Positions 32,155-43,037 are shown, counted from the first letter of the stretch. The stretch: DNA of 64,000 bases from Mycolicibacterium sp. CR10 (GCF_005222675.1 NZ_STGE01000032.1:124001-188000), one strand, 5' to 3'. Numbers and translations are program-made. The notes: generated by a model not told the origin, from the sequence alone.

Positions 32155-32919
32155 ATGACGGCGACCCGGCACCGAACCCATCCCGGGCACGCGTTGTTCG
32201 CCAGGTACGCGTACCCGCCCAACGAGTTGGGGTACTGCGGGCCGCCCGCCACCGGCGCACTGCCGGGTGGCGCTGCGACGGACCTGGCCGGCTATGCCCG
32301 CGAATTCGACGGCGCCTGGCCGTATCTGACTGCCATCGCCGAGGCGGTGGGCCGGCCCGACCCCCTTGATGAGCAGATCGTGCGCAGCTACTGGGTGGGC
32401 GGACCGCTGCTGGCCGACGTCGACGCCCCGGTGCTGCTGACCACGTTGCGGAGCGCATTCAGCGACCAGGTCACCAGCCTGCTCGGCGCGGTGATGCCCG
32501 AGCGCGTGCTGGCGAACCACAGTTTCCATGTCTTCGTGGTCTACCCGTGGGCACGGTTCTTGGTTCGTGATTCCACGACACCGTTGAAGGTCATGCAGGA
32601 CTGCAGGATTCGCTGGGGTGAGGTCGATGCTGTGGACGATGAGCATGCGGTGATCGTGTCGCGCCGTCTGACGTTCGACTCCGGCGTGCTCGGGCTCGGG
32701 CACCCCGCGGCCGAGCGGGTCCGGTGGCGCCGGGACGGCGCTTCGCTGGCACCCGCACCGGTCCCCGGGCAGATCGTATCCGCGCATTGGGATTGGATCT
32801 GCGGTGCGTTGTCCGACGAGGAAGCCGCCGACCTGGAAGCCGCGACCCGCGCGACACTCGCGGTGGTCAACGCCGCGCTGATGCGCGTCGGCCACCTAGG
32901 GCCAGAGCCTCACCACTGA
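32155..32919 (+). CDS. DUF6390 family protein, last gene of the hydrogenase operon
   Basis: 254 residues, soluble. N-terminus HALFARYAYPPNELGYCGPP, middle WVGGPLLADV and SFHVFVVYPWARFLV, C-terminal HWDWICGALSDEEAADLE. DUF6390 proteins recur at the end of actinobacterial hydrogenase operons; function unknown. Begins 62 bases after hypC with GGGAGG 10 bases upstream. Its 3' end overlaps the convergent DUF3046 gene by 10 bases, marking the edge of the hydrogenase block. Confidence 0.7.
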   Translation: MTATRHRTHPGHALFARYAYPPNELGYCGPPATGALPGGAATDLAGYAREFDGAWPYLTAIAEAVGRPDPLDEQIVRSYWVGGPLLADVDAPVLLTTLRSAFSDQVTSLLGAVMPERVLANHSFHVFVVYPWARFLVRDSTTPLKVMQDCRIRWGEVDAVDDEHAVIVSRRLTFDSGVLGLGHPAAERVRWRRDGASLAPAPVPGQIVSAHWDWICGALSDEEAADLEAATRATLAVVNAALMRVGHLGPEPHH

Positions 32920-33104
32920 TCGCGCGGCACGTCGAAGTCGGCACACAACGCCCGCCACACCTCGCGTGGGTCGATACCGTCCTCGATGGCCTGCTCGGGG
33001 GTGCGTCCACCCAGGCTCGTCAGCACATGATCGACCAGCATGGACGACGCCCGCACAGCGCCGAACTGCTCCGACACCAGCACGTGGAATTCCGTCAGTC
33101 GCAC
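32910..33104 (-). CDS. DUF3046 protein (Rv2738c-like)
   Basis: 64 residues, GTG start (MRLTEFHVLVSEQFG). Typical short DUF3046 protein (LTSLGGRTPEQAIEDG, PREVWRALCADFDVP). In M. tuberculosis its gene directly neighbours recA; here the hydrogenase operon lies between. Function unknown. Longer in-frame starts add no conserved sequence. Confidence 0.85.
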   Translation of the reverse strand: MRLTEFHVLVSEQFGAVRASSMLVDHVLTSLGGRTPEQAIEDGIDPREVWRALCADFDVPRDQW

Positions 33105-33114
33105 ACGCCCCAAC

Positions 33115-34287
33115 CTACGCTGGCGGGTCGACGGCTTCATGGCACACCCGTACCGGATCGCAGACCTGCGCGGCGCTCGCACCGGCCCGCCGTGCCGCGT
33201 CCCGGTAGTGCGGCGAGCCCAGTACTTCCCGCGTCGCGGCGGCCAGAGATTCGGCAGTCAGGGGCCGGATCAGTTGCGCACTGCCTTGGCGCACAACACG
33301 GTTGGCGATCTCCCACTGGTCACCGCCGCCGGGAACGATCACCATGGGCACACCGGCCAGCAGCGATTTCGCGACCGTCCCGTGGCCGCCGCCGCAGATC
33401 AGCAGATCCGCTCGGGACAGTAGCTCGTCCTGCCGCCCGAGTCCGACCACCGCCCACGGCGGCACCCCGCCGTCGGGTCCCTCGAGTCGCGACACCGCCA
33501 CCCGCGCACCGTCGGGCAACACCTCACCGGGGACCAGCGTCGTCAACGCGAGTTCGGTCAGCCCCTCCGCGCCGGTGTGTGCTGTCGACGGAGCCACCAC
33601 GACGACGGGACCGTCGCCGGGGGGCAGTTGCAGTATCGACGTGGTCGGCTCGAAGTGCAGCGGGCCCACCACCACGGCCTCAGCGGGCCAGTCCGGTCTC
33701 GGCACCTCGAGAGCGGGCAGCGTGGCGATCAGCCGCCGCACCGGACCCGGATCGTCGGCAGGCAGCCCGATCCCGAGACGTGCCTCGGATCGCTGGCGCA
33801 GGCCGGTGCGCCACGAACGCGCGCTGAGCGCCCGCATCACCGAGTCCCGCAGTCGGCCGCGCAACCCGGTGCCCGGGGCCAGCCCGCTGCCCAGCGGCGG
33901 CAGGCCCTTGGACGGCCGGTACAGCGGATGGGTGTTCAGCTCGATCCAGGGCAGGCCGAGCAGGTCTGCGGCCAGCCCGCCGCAGGTGGTGATGGAATCG
34001 GAGACCACCAGATCGGGTGCCAACTCCTCGATCCCCTGCTGGGTGAGCACCGCCATGCGCGCCGCGCGCCGATGGATCTTCGCGCCGGAATCGGAGTCGT
34101 CGTCGTCGGCCGTCGGATCGAGTCCGGCCAGTTCCACGCTGTGGATTCCCTCGCCACGGGCCACTTCGAGCCATTTCCTGCCGGTGAGCAGGGTGGGGGT
34201 ATCGCCGGCGGCGATGAATCGAAGGCACAGCGCGATGGCCGGAAAGGCGTGTCCGGGATCGGGTCCCGCGACCACGGCGACGCGCAT
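33115..34287 (-). CDS. Glycosyltransferase, GT-B / UGT-like (Rv2739c-like)
   Basis: 390 residues. N-terminus MRVAVVAGPDPGHAFPAIAL and C-terminal donor-binding motif CGGGHGTVAKSLLAGVPMV with PGGGDQWEIANRV, the pattern of UDP/TDP-sugar-dependent GT1 enzymes. Acceptor unknown. Ten bases upstream of the DUF3046 gene on the same strand, so probably one transcript. Start ATG 34287 matches the family N-terminus. Confidence 0.85.
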   Translation of the reverse strand: MRVAVVAGPDPGHAFPAIALCLRFIAAGDTPTLLTGRKWLEVARGEGIHSVELAGLDPTADDDDSDSGAKIHRRAARMAVLTQQGIEELAPDLVVSDSITTCGGLAADLLGLPWIELNTHPLYRPSKGLPPLGSGLAPGTGLRGRLRDSVMRALSARSWRTGLRQRSEARLGIGLPADDPGPVRRLIATLPALEVPRPDWPAEAVVVGPLHFEPTTSILQLPPGDGPVVVVAPSTAHTGAEGLTELALTTLVPGEVLPDGARVAVSRLEGPDGGVPPWAVVGLGRQDELLSRADLLICGGGHGTVAKSLLAGVPMVIVPGGGDQWEIANRVVRQGSAQLIRPLTAESLAAATREVLGSPHYRDAARRAGASAAQVCDPVRVCHEAVDPPA

Positions 34288-34329
34288 GCGGGCTACCCTG
34301 CCACAGCGCCCACCGTTAGGCTCGGGCGC

Positions 34330-34779
34330 ATGACTGACGAGGTACTGACAACGCCGTTCACGACCGCAGCGGCCAACGCGCGCACGGTTCAGAACTTCCT
34401 GTTCGCCCTGGCCGACGAGGATTTCGACACCTTCGAGTCGCTGGCGGCCCCGGAGTTGATTTGGCACAACGTCGGCATCCCGGCCATCCGCGGCCGCGCC
34501 CGGATCATGAAGATCCTGCGCAACGGCGAGGGCAAATTCGGTTTCGCAGTGAAGTTCCACAACATCGCCCAGGACGGCGCCGTCGTGCTGACGGAACGCA
34601 CCGACGCCATCATCGTCGGACCCCTACGGCTGCAGTTCTGGGTGTGCGGCACCTTCGAGGTACGCGACGGCAAGGTCACGGTGTGGCGCGACTACTTCGA
34701 CTACTTCGAAATCCTGGTCAAGGCGCCGCTGCGCGCCGTGGCCGCCACCGTGTTCCCGTCACTGCGGCCGACCTTCTGA
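34330..34779 (+). CDS. ephG: Limonene-1,2-epoxide-hydrolase-family epoxide hydrolase EphG
   Basis: 149 residues, the same length as Rv2740/EphG. SnoaL-like cone fold: NARTVQNFLFALADEDFD, ELIWHNVGIP, RGRARIMKIL, FEVRDGKVTVWRDYFD. The Asp/Arg/Asp catalytic set of limonene epoxide hydrolases is consistent with TERTDAI and WRDYFD. Known relatives open epoxides of fatty acids or sterols. Divergent from the glycosyltransferase gene, 42 bases apart. Confidence 0.85.
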   Translation: MTDEVLTTPFTTAAANARTVQNFLFALADEDFDTFESLAAPELIWHNVGIPAIRGRARIMKILRNGEGKFGFAVKFHNIAQDGAVVLTERTDAIIVGPLRLQFWVCGTFEVRDGKVTVWRDYFDYFEILVKAPLRAVAATVFPSLRPTF

Positions 34780-34780
34780 G

Positions 34781-35599
34781 CTAAGCGCCGCGCAACCGGC
34801 CCAGTTCGTCGAAAGCCTGCGCCCACCCGGTCAACCGGTCGGTGGCCAGCACGAGCTCGTCGCGGTAGCGCCGTTGTGACATCGGCGAACTCGACATCGA
34901 CCCCGAGTTCGCGGCTGACACCAATTGCGCTGCAGCAGAGACCATCTCGTTGTACTGGTGGGCGCCGCGGTCGAGCTGCGCCCGGAACGCGGCAATCGTC
35001 GGCGCGAGGTGGGCGCGTGACTGCGGAGCCGAGTTGACGGCCCGCTCCATCGACACCACCTCGGTGGCGGTGGCAGTCATCGTCGCCACGGTGTGCTCGG
35101 CGGCGGCGCGCAACTCACGCAACTCGTCGGCGGGCAGCATCCGGCCCCGGTCCATGACACCGAGCAGGGACGTCAGCCCCCGCTCCGAGGCTGCCAGCGC
35201 GGCCATCGGCTGCCGCGCGGCCGACCCGAACGGCGGTAGCCGTCGCGCCGCCCTGGCCCGCTGCGCCGGCAGCGGTTCGCCGCGCAGCCACCGGTACCTC
35301 AGAAAGGCCAGCGTCGACAGGAACGCCGCGCCGACGGCAATCGGCGACGGTATGAACAGTGCCCAGACAGGCGTGCTCCAGGAGGCCAGCAAGGCGGTCA
35401 CGCCCACCCAGAACACCGACGAGACCGCGAAGAACACCCCGAGCCGAAACGCCCAGCGGCGCTTGCGCAGCAGCTTTGCCCGGGGGTCGGCGGCGGCGTT
35501 GAGCTTCTGTGCCAGCATGTCCGACCACTCCGCGGCGGTGTCGACGCCGCGCTGCGCCAACGAACGCCAGGCCTCGGGTCTACTGGTGCGTGTACTCAT
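34781..35599 (-). CDS. pspM: Phage-shock membrane protein PspM (Rv2743c-like)
   Basis: 272 residues. Two adjacent membrane helices (about 50-70 and 75-100: RLGVFFAVSSVFWVGVTALL, ALFIPSPIAVGAAFLSTLAF) followed by a long soluble helical region. In mycobacteria this protein recruits PspA to the membrane. Lies 22 bases after pspA on the same strand. Start ATG 35599 (MSTRTSRPEAW). The Rv2742c (PspN) gene that follows in M. tuberculosis is not seen; ephG is next instead. Confidence 0.85.
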   Translation of the reverse strand: MSTRTSRPEAWRSLAQRGVDTAAEWSDMLAQKLNAAADPRAKLLRKRRWAFRLGVFFAVSSVFWVGVTALLASWSTPVWALFIPSPIAVGAAFLSTLAFLRYRWLRGEPLPAQRARAARRLPPFGSAARQPMAALAASERGLTSLLGVMDRGRMLPADELRELRAAAEHTVATMTATATEVVSMERAVNSAPQSRAHLAPTIAAFRAQLDRGAHQYNEMVSAAAQLVSAANSGSMSSSPMSQRRYRDELVLATDRLTGWAQAFDELGRLRGA

Positions 35600-35621
35600 C
35601 GGTGTCTTGGTCCTGTGGCAG

Positions 35622-36446
35622 TTACTGCGACAGCGGATTTTCCGGCGTCGGATTGGGGGTCGCGGCCGGGGTGGCCGGAGTCTGTGCCGGCGTCGCCGAC
35701 GGGGAACCGCCTGCGGGCAGTTGCTCACCACGCATCGATGCCCTGATCTGCTCGAGTCTGGAGTGCCCGGCCATCTGCACGCTCGCCGACTGCACCTCCA
35801 TCATCCGGCCCTGCACCGAGTTCTGCGCCAGCTCGGCTGAGCCGATCGCGTTGGCGTAACGGCGCTCGATCTTGTCGCGCACCTCGTCGAGGCTCGGCGT
35901 ATTGCCCGGAGCAGCCAGCTCGCTCATCGACCGAAGCGACGCGCTCACCTGCTCCTGCATCTTCGCCTGCTCGAGCTGGCTGAGCAGCTTGGTGCGCTCG
36001 GCGATCTTCTGCTGCAGCATCATCGCGTTCTGCTCGACGGCCTTCTTGGCCTGCCCGGCCGCCTGCAGCGCCTGATCGTGCAGACCCTTGAGGTCCTCGA
36101 CGCTCTGCTCGGAGGTCACCAGCTGGGCGGCGAACGCCTCGGCCGCATTCGTGTACTCGGTGGCCTTGGCGGCGTCACCGGCGGCCGCGGCCTGGTCGGC
36201 CAGCGTCAGCGCCTGGCGGACGTTGACCTGGAGCTTTTCGATGTCAGCCAGCTGGCGGTTGAGCCGCATCTCCAGTTGGCGCTGGTTGCCGATCACCTGG
36301 GCCGCCTGCTGGGTCAACCCCTGGTGCTGCCGCTGAGCCTCCTCGATCGCCTGCTGGATCTGCACCTTCGGGTCGGCGTACTCGTCGACCTTCGAGCTGA
36401 ACAGCGCCATGAGGTAGCGCCATGCCTTGCTGAACGGATTGGCCAT
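35622..36446 (-). CDS. pspA: Phage shock protein A (PspA/IM30)
   Basis: 274 residues. Long coiled-coil ESCRT-III-like protein (ANPFSKAWRYLMALFSSKVD, then heptad-rich helices to about 230) with a Pro/Thr/Ala-rich disordered tail unusual for PspA. Binds stressed membrane. Together with ClgR and PspM it forms the mycobacterial envelope-stress system. GGAG precedes the ATG. The 170-base spacer to clgR holds no gene. Confidence 0.93.
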   Translation of the reverse strand: MANPFSKAWRYLMALFSSKVDEYADPKVQIQQAIEEAQRQHQGLTQQAAQVIGNQRQLEMRLNRQLADIEKLQVNVRQALTLADQAAAAGDAAKATEYTNAAEAFAAQLVTSEQSVEDLKGLHDQALQAAGQAKKAVEQNAMMLQQKIAERTKLLSQLEQAKMQEQVSASLRSMSELAAPGNTPSLDEVRDKIERRYANAIGSAELAQNSVQGRMMEVQSASVQMAGHSRLEQIRASMRGEQLPAGGSPSATPAQTPATPAATPNPTPENPLSQ

Positions 36447-36616
36447 CGGTTCGCTCCGCCTTCAGTGTCGGGATGTATTCGTGTCTGGATGTGTGTCGAA
36501 CTGGGTCAACTCTGCCTGACAGTGCCAGAGAGTTTCTGATTCCAACCTATCGGTTCCACGTAGATCGCCACACCCCCGTGGGCTTTTTGCGCAGGCGGGC
36601 GACCAGTCCGTCGGTA

Positions 36617-36958
36617 TCAGGCGACCGCCATCGACACGGCCTGCGGAATGACGACCTTCGTGGAGACGTCGATGCCTGCGGTACCGACAGGGTCCGGGGC
36701 AGTGGTGATCGCGCCGCGGGATTCTTCGAGCGCCATATCGTCGCCGGCCTCCGAGAGCACCCTCGACAACGGGATGTCGAGGGCGCCGGTGATGGCGCTG
36801 AGCAACTCGCTCGAGGCCTCTTTGCGGCCACGTTCGACCTCGGAGAGATACCCCAGGCTGACTCGCGCGGAGTCCGACACCTCGCGGAGGGTGCGTCCTT
36901 GCTGGACACGGGCGCGGCGCAGCACGTCACCGATCACCTCACGCAGCAATGGGGTCAT
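36617..36958 (-). CDS. clgR: Transcriptional activator ClgR
   Basis: 113 residues. XRE-type helix-turn-helix at about 22-45 (TLREVSDSARVSLGYLSEVE) followed by GRKEASSELLSAITGALD. ClgR activates clp protease and psp genes. The hydrophobic C-terminus (PQAVSMAVA) may serve as a Clp degradation tag, as known for actinobacterial ClgR. A SigE-type promoter lies upstream (37004-37032), which fits SigE control of the psp system. Confidence 0.92.
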   Translation of the reverse strand: MTPLLREVIGDVLRRARVQQGRTLREVSDSARVSLGYLSEVERGRKEASSELLSAITGALDIPLSRVLSEAGDDMALEESRGAITTAPDPVGTAGIDVSTKVVIPQAVSMAVA

Positions 36959-37003
36959 CGCGCTCTCCTTGTTCGGTTGGCGTCCTGCTTGGCTCTTCTA
37001 GAC

Positions 37004-37032
37004 CAACGCTCGGTGTCGCCGGGTTGGTTCCC
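37004..37032 (-). promoter_or_regulatory. SigE-type promoter of clgR
   Basis: Minus strand: GGGAACCA, 16 bases, CGTTG. This is the mycobacterial SigE consensus with ideal spacing. The predicted transcript would start about 35-40 bases before the clgR ATG. Confidence 0.8.
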
Positions 37033-37069
37033 GATCCGCACGCGTAATCCGGGGTCCGCCCGTTGCCGG

Positions 37070-37567
37070 TCAGTTCTGCGCGATGAGCAGCCGCAACCTG
37101 CTGATCGCCGCGTGCACCGACGCCAGCCGGATGTCCCATCGCGTCCCCTCGAGGGCGAGGCGGACAGTGGTGCCGGGGCCGGCGTGCACAGGTCCCGCCA
37201 CCCCGAGGAACACCGTGCCGACGGGGTATCCGCCGTGCGGTTCCGGACCGGCGACCCCGGTCAGCCCAAGGCCCCATGTTGCGCCGCAGCGCTGCTGCGC
37301 GCCGACGGCCAGAGCCCGCGCCGTGGCCTCGGCGACCGGACCGACATCCTCGAGGACTTCGGGGGCCACGCCCGCCAGCTCGATCTTCGTCTCGACGGTG
37401 TATGTCACCAGCCCGCCACGCAGCACGGCGCTGGCGCCCGGGACGCCGGCGAGGGTGGCGGCCAGCAGGCCTGCGGTCAGCGATTCCGCAGTCGCGACGG
37501 TCTGCCCCCGCGCCGTCAGGTCGGCGACCAGGCCGCGGGCGTCGTCAGTGACCAGCGGGTCGTCCAC
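37070..37567 (-). CDS. CinA C-terminal-domain protein (nicotinamide-nucleotide amidase, PncC-like)
   Basis: 165 residues, stand-alone CinA C-domain. ATAESLTAGLLAATLAGVPGAS and the GLTGVAGPEPHGGYPVGTV loop are the conserved amidase motifs. Relatives deamidate nicotinamide mononucleotide to nicotinate mononucleotide in NAD recycling. GTG start overlapping the end of pgsA3 by 23 bases, so translationally coupled; it lies between pgsA3 and clgR. Confidence 0.88.
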   Translation of the reverse strand: MDDPLVTDDARGLVADLTARGQTVATAESLTAGLLAATLAGVPGASAVLRGGLVTYTVETKIELAGVAPEVLEDVGPVAEATARALAVGAQQRCGATWGLGLTGVAGPEPHGGYPVGTVFLGVAGPVHAGPGTTVRLALEGTRWDIRLASVHAAISRLRLLIAQN

Positions 37568-38147
37568 GCGAATCCCGATACGCCGAGACGAAGTAGTCGA
37601 GCCCGGTGATCACCGTCAGCACCACCGCGGCTGCCATGATGACCCACGCTCCGGTCAGCCAGCCACCCGACAGCGGCAGCACGAACAGACCAATCGCGAC
37701 GGCTTGAACGAGCGTCTTCAGCTTGCCGCCACGGCTGGCCGGGATGACGCCGCGGCGCAACACCGCCAGGCGTAACAACGTCACGCCGACCTCGCGAACC
37801 AGGATTACCGCGGTCACCCACCACGGCAGATCACCGAGCACCGACAGCCCGATCAGTGCGGCCCCGATGAGAGCCTTGTCGGCGATCGGATCGGCCAGGG
37901 TTCCGAATTCGGTCACCATGCCATAGCTGCGGGCCAGCGCCCCGTCGATGCGGTCGGTGATGACCGCTACTGCGAATATGATGAATGCGACTATTCGCCA
38001 ATACGTTTCATGCCCGTCGCCGACGAACAGCGCGACCAGGAACACCGGCACAAGCACGAAACGCACACCGGTGAGGGCATTTGCGAGATTCGCGACCCGA
38101 GCGCGCGGAACCACAGGATCGGTATGTGGTTGGCCCGGCACCGCCAC
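37545..38147 (-). CDS. pgsA3: CDP-alcohol phosphatidyltransferase PgsA3 (phosphatidylglycerophosphate-synthase-like)
   Basis: About 200 residues with several membrane helices. The catalytic CDP-alcohol motif is complete: DRIDGALARSYG followed by GTLADPIADK (D-x2-DG-x2-AR-x8-G-x3-D-x3-D). Uses CDP-diacylglycerol to make a phospholipid head group, probably phosphatidylglycerophosphate. Start GTG 38147 (or GTG 38141) chosen by likeness to the mycobacterial N-terminus; longer starts run into the divergent argA gene. Confidence 0.88.
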   Translation of the reverse strand: MAVPGQPHTDPVVPRARVANLANALTGVRFVLVPVFLVALFVGDGHETYWRIVAFIIFAVAVITDRIDGALARSYGMVTEFGTLADPIADKALIGAALIGLSVLGDLPWWVTAVILVREVGVTLLRLAVLRRGVIPASRGGKLKTLVQAVAIGLFVLPLSGGWLTGAWVIMAAAVVLTVITGLDYFVSAYRDSRGRPAGH

Positions 38148-38183
38148 AGAATACTGGTTGCCGGGACCGATACCCTTCGGTGT

Positions 38184-38705
38184 GTGAGCGCAGTCCCGGA
38201 TGAGGCCGTCGGCCCCCTCGTCGTGCGACGCGCCAGAACTTCCGATGTACCCGCCATCAAGGCCCTCGTCGACATCTACTCCGGCAAGATTCTGCTCGAG
38301 AAGAACCTTGTGACCCTCTACGAGGCCGTGCAGGAGTTCTGGATCGCCGAACTTCAGGGTGAACTGATCGGGTGCGGCGCTCTGCACGTGCTGTGGTCAG
38401 ACCTCGGCGAGGTGCGCACGGTGGCGGTGCATCCCAAGGTCAGAGGTCGAGGTGTCGGCCACGCGATCGTCGAGCGCTTGCTCGCCGTGGCCAACGAGCT
38501 GCACCTCAAACGCATCTTCGTGCTCACCTTCGAGGTCGAGTTCTTCGGCGGCCACGGATTCAAGGAGATCGAGGGCACCCCCGTCACCGCGGAGGTCTAT
38601 GACGAGATGCGCCGCTCCTACGACACCGGCGTGGCGGAGTTTCTCGACCTGTCCTTCGTCAAGCCGAACATCCTCGGCAACACCAGGATGCTGCTGACCC
38701 TCTGA
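38184..38705 (+). CDS. argA: Amino-acid N-acetyltransferase ArgA (GNAT-type glutamate N-acetyltransferase)
   Basis: 173 residues. GNAT fold: LVVRRARTSDVPAIKALVD, acetyl-CoA loop VHPKVRGRGVGHAIVERL, FGGHGFKEI. This is the short actinobacterial ArgA (Rv2747-like) that acetylates glutamate (or glutamine) for arginine synthesis, without the kinase-like domain of E. coli ArgA. GTG start at 38184. Divergent from pgsA3, convergent with ftsK. Confidence 0.9.
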   Translation: MSAVPDEAVGPLVVRRARTSDVPAIKALVDIYSGKILLEKNLVTLYEAVQEFWIAELQGELIGCGALHVLWSDLGEVRTVAVHPKVRGRGVGHAIVERLLAVANELHLKRIFVLTFEVEFFGGHGFKEIEGTPVTAEVYDEMRRSYDTGVAEFLDLSFVKPNILGNTRMLLTL

Positions 38706-38730
38706 GGTCTCGCTCCACCGGCGCCCACGC

Positions 38731-38793
38731 CGCCGAAATGGCATTCCGGCAGGCCGCCACTCGACATCTGCCTGCCGGAATGCCATTTCGGCG
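38731..38793. terminator. Perfect 24-base inverted repeat between argA and ftsK
   Basis: Arms 38731-38754 and 38770-38793 are perfectly complementary over 24 bases, with a 15-base loop. Each arm contains CGAAATGGCATTCCGGCAGG or its complement. It stands between convergent gene ends, so it most likely acts as a bidirectional terminator. There is no T-run, as is common in mycobacteria. The length and perfection also fit a dispersed palindromic repeat. Confidence 0.75.
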
Positions 38794-38804
38794 CGAGCGC
38801 GCTC

Positions 38805-41330
<2,526 letters not shown>

Positions 41331-41427
41331 GCCGGTAAGACTAGTCGCATTCGCCTCAGATGCACCATCTGCCACACGGGTCACAGAATGGCGTCGATTC
41401 CCCCGAACACCGCTCTATGGTGCCGAA

Positions 41428-41838
41428 ATGACGGAATCGACAGGCTCCACCGCGACGTCCCCGCCGGTAACCAGCAAGGTGTTATGCGGTTGTTATGCGG
41501 CGATCGCGCTCGTCGCCCTGGTCGCGACGTGGAGTCAGAACGCCGCCTACCTCGGCGAGCCGGGCACCTTCCTGACGGCGTTCGTCCACGATCTCACGCT
41601 CACGCCCGCGGCACGCTCGATCACCGCGGACATCCTGCTGTTCTTCTTGGCCGCGGCAATTCTGATGGTGGTCGAGGCCCGCCGACTGGGGATCAGGTTC
41701 GTGTGGCTGTACATCATCGGTGGCGCGCTGATCGCGATCAGCGTGACGTTTCCGCTGTTCCTGATCGCCCGGGAACTGCGCATCGCCGGCGCGTCCGAGA
41801 ATCCGGGTCGCGGTGTCACCGCGCGCCCGCTCCCGTAA
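41428..41838 (+). CDS. DUF2834 family membrane protein
   Basis: 136 residues with three membrane helices (about 20-37, 70-87, 98-118). The DUF2834 signature is visible: DILLFFLAAAILMVVEARRL and FVWLYIIGGALIAISVTFPL followed by FLIAREL. Function unknown. Divergent from ftsK, 97 bases apart, and 50 bases ahead of the monooxygenase-like gene. Confidence 0.75.
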   Translation: MTESTGSTATSPPVTSKVLCGCYAAIALVALVATWSQNAAYLGEPGTFLTAFVHDLTLTPAARSITADILLFFLAAAILMVVEARRLGIRFVWLYIIGGALIAISVTFPLFLIARELRIAGASENPGRGVTARPLP

Positions 41839-41888
41839 TAGGGTGGACACCTGTCCAACTCAGCGCTGAGATCGAGGAGCCCGTCCCC

Positions 41889-42203
41889 ATGCCGATAACC
41901 GTCGTCGCCACCCTGACCGCCAAGCCCGAGTCCGTGGACGCCGTTCGCCAGGCGTGTACGCAGGCGATCGAAGCGGTGCACAGCGAGCCGGGCTGCGACC
42001 TGTACTCGCTGCACGAAGCCGACGGCACCTTCGTGTTCGTCGAGCAGTGGGCCGACGCCGATGCGCTTACCGCACACAGCGGGGCACCGGCGGTGGCCGC
42101 GCTGTTCGGCACGGTCGGCGAGCACCTCGACGGGGCGCCGGACATCAAGATGTTGCAGCCTGTCGTGGCGGGGGATCCGGCCAAGGGCCAACTTCGGCCC
42201 TAG
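41889..42203 (+). CDS. Antibiotic-biosynthesis-monooxygenase (ABM) domain protein (Rv2749-like)
   Basis: 104 residues. Ferredoxin-like ABM fold: MPITVVATLTAKPESVDAVR, SEPGCDLYSLHEADG, FVFVEQWADADALTAH. Members act as quinone-forming monooxygenases, heme-degrading enzymes or redox/stress proteins. Exact reaction unknown. GAGG upstream. Eleven bases ahead of the SDR gene, so probably co-transcribed. Confidence 0.85.
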   Translation: MPITVVATLTAKPESVDAVRQACTQAIEAVHSEPGCDLYSLHEADGTFVFVEQWADADALTAHSGAPAVAALFGTVGEHLDGAPDIKMLQPVVAGDPAKGQLRP

Positions 42204-42214
42204 TCTGCTCAACC

Positions 42215-43033
42215 ATGGGTGAGCTCACCGGCAAGGTCGCGTTCGTCACGGGTGCCGCGCGGGGTCAGGGCCGCGCGCACGCGGTCAAGCTGGCTTCGGA
42301 GGGAGCCGACATCATCGCCCTCGATCTGTGCGATCAGATCGACTCGGTGCCCTACCCCCTTGCCACACCCGATGACCTGACCGCCACCGTCAAGCTTGTC
42401 GAGGAGACCGGCGCACGCATCGTTGCCTGCCAAGCCGATGTCCGGGATCGCGACGCCGTGAAGGCCGCCGTGCGAGAGGGCACCGAGCAACTGGGTGACC
42501 GCCTCGACATCGTGGTCGCCAACGCCGGGATCGCACCGATGGCGGCAGCCGGTGCGTGGCAGGACGTCATCGACGTGAACCTCACCGGCGTGTACAACAC
42601 CGTCGACGTCGCGATGAAGCCGATGGTCAAGTTCGGCAACGGCGGCTCGATCGTGCTGATCAGCTCGGTGGCGGGCCTCGTCGGACTGGGGGCTCCGGTC
42701 GGCGGCTCCGTCGGGTACGCCGCCGCCAAGCACGGCATGGTCGGCATCATGCGCGTCTACGCGAATTTTCTTGCGCAGTACAGCATTCGGGTCAACTCGG
42801 TGCATCCGGCCGGGGTGAACACCCCGATGATCGACAACGACTTCACCCGGTCCTGGCTCGAGGGCGTGGCACAACAGGGCGAGGGCGGGCCCGACATGGG
42901 CAATGCCCTGCCGGTGCAGACGCTGGAACCCGAGGACATCGCCAACGCGGTGTTCTGGCTGGTGTCGGACGCTGCCCGTTACGTCACCGGCATCACGTTG
43001 CCCGTAGACGCCGGTTACGTGAACAAACGTTGA
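42215..43033 (+). CDS. Mycofactocin-coupled short-chain dehydrogenase (Rv2750-like)
   Basis: 272 residues. Rossmann motif TGAARGQGRAHAVKLA, NAG in VVANAGIAP, catalytic Ser in VLISSVAGL and YAAAK. The insertion after the cofactor loop (LDLCDQIDSVPYPLATPDDL) marks the mycofactocin-associated SDR group, enzymes that hold NAD tightly and pass electrons to mycofactocin. Alcohol substrate unknown (carveol-type enzymes are relatives). Confidence 0.88.
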   Translation: MGELTGKVAFVTGAARGQGRAHAVKLASEGADIIALDLCDQIDSVPYPLATPDDLTATVKLVEETGARIVACQADVRDRDAVKAAVREGTEQLGDRLDIVVANAGIAPMAAAGAWQDVIDVNLTGVYNTVDVAMKPMVKFGNGGSIVLISSVAGLVGLGAPVGGSVGYAAAKHGMVGIMRVYANFLAQYSIRVNSVHPAGVNTPMIDNDFTRSWLEGVAQQGEGGPDMGNALPVQTLEPEDIANAVFWLVSDAARYVTGITLPVDAGYVNKR

Positions 43034-43037
43034 CACG

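Noticed and set aside
30518..32458. 646-codon open frame on the minus strand across the hydrogenase accessory genes
   Set aside because: It is the GC-driven shadow of well-supported plus-strand genes (overlapping coupled starts, cysteine motifs, hypC). The translation is Arg/His/Gly-rich without domain features.
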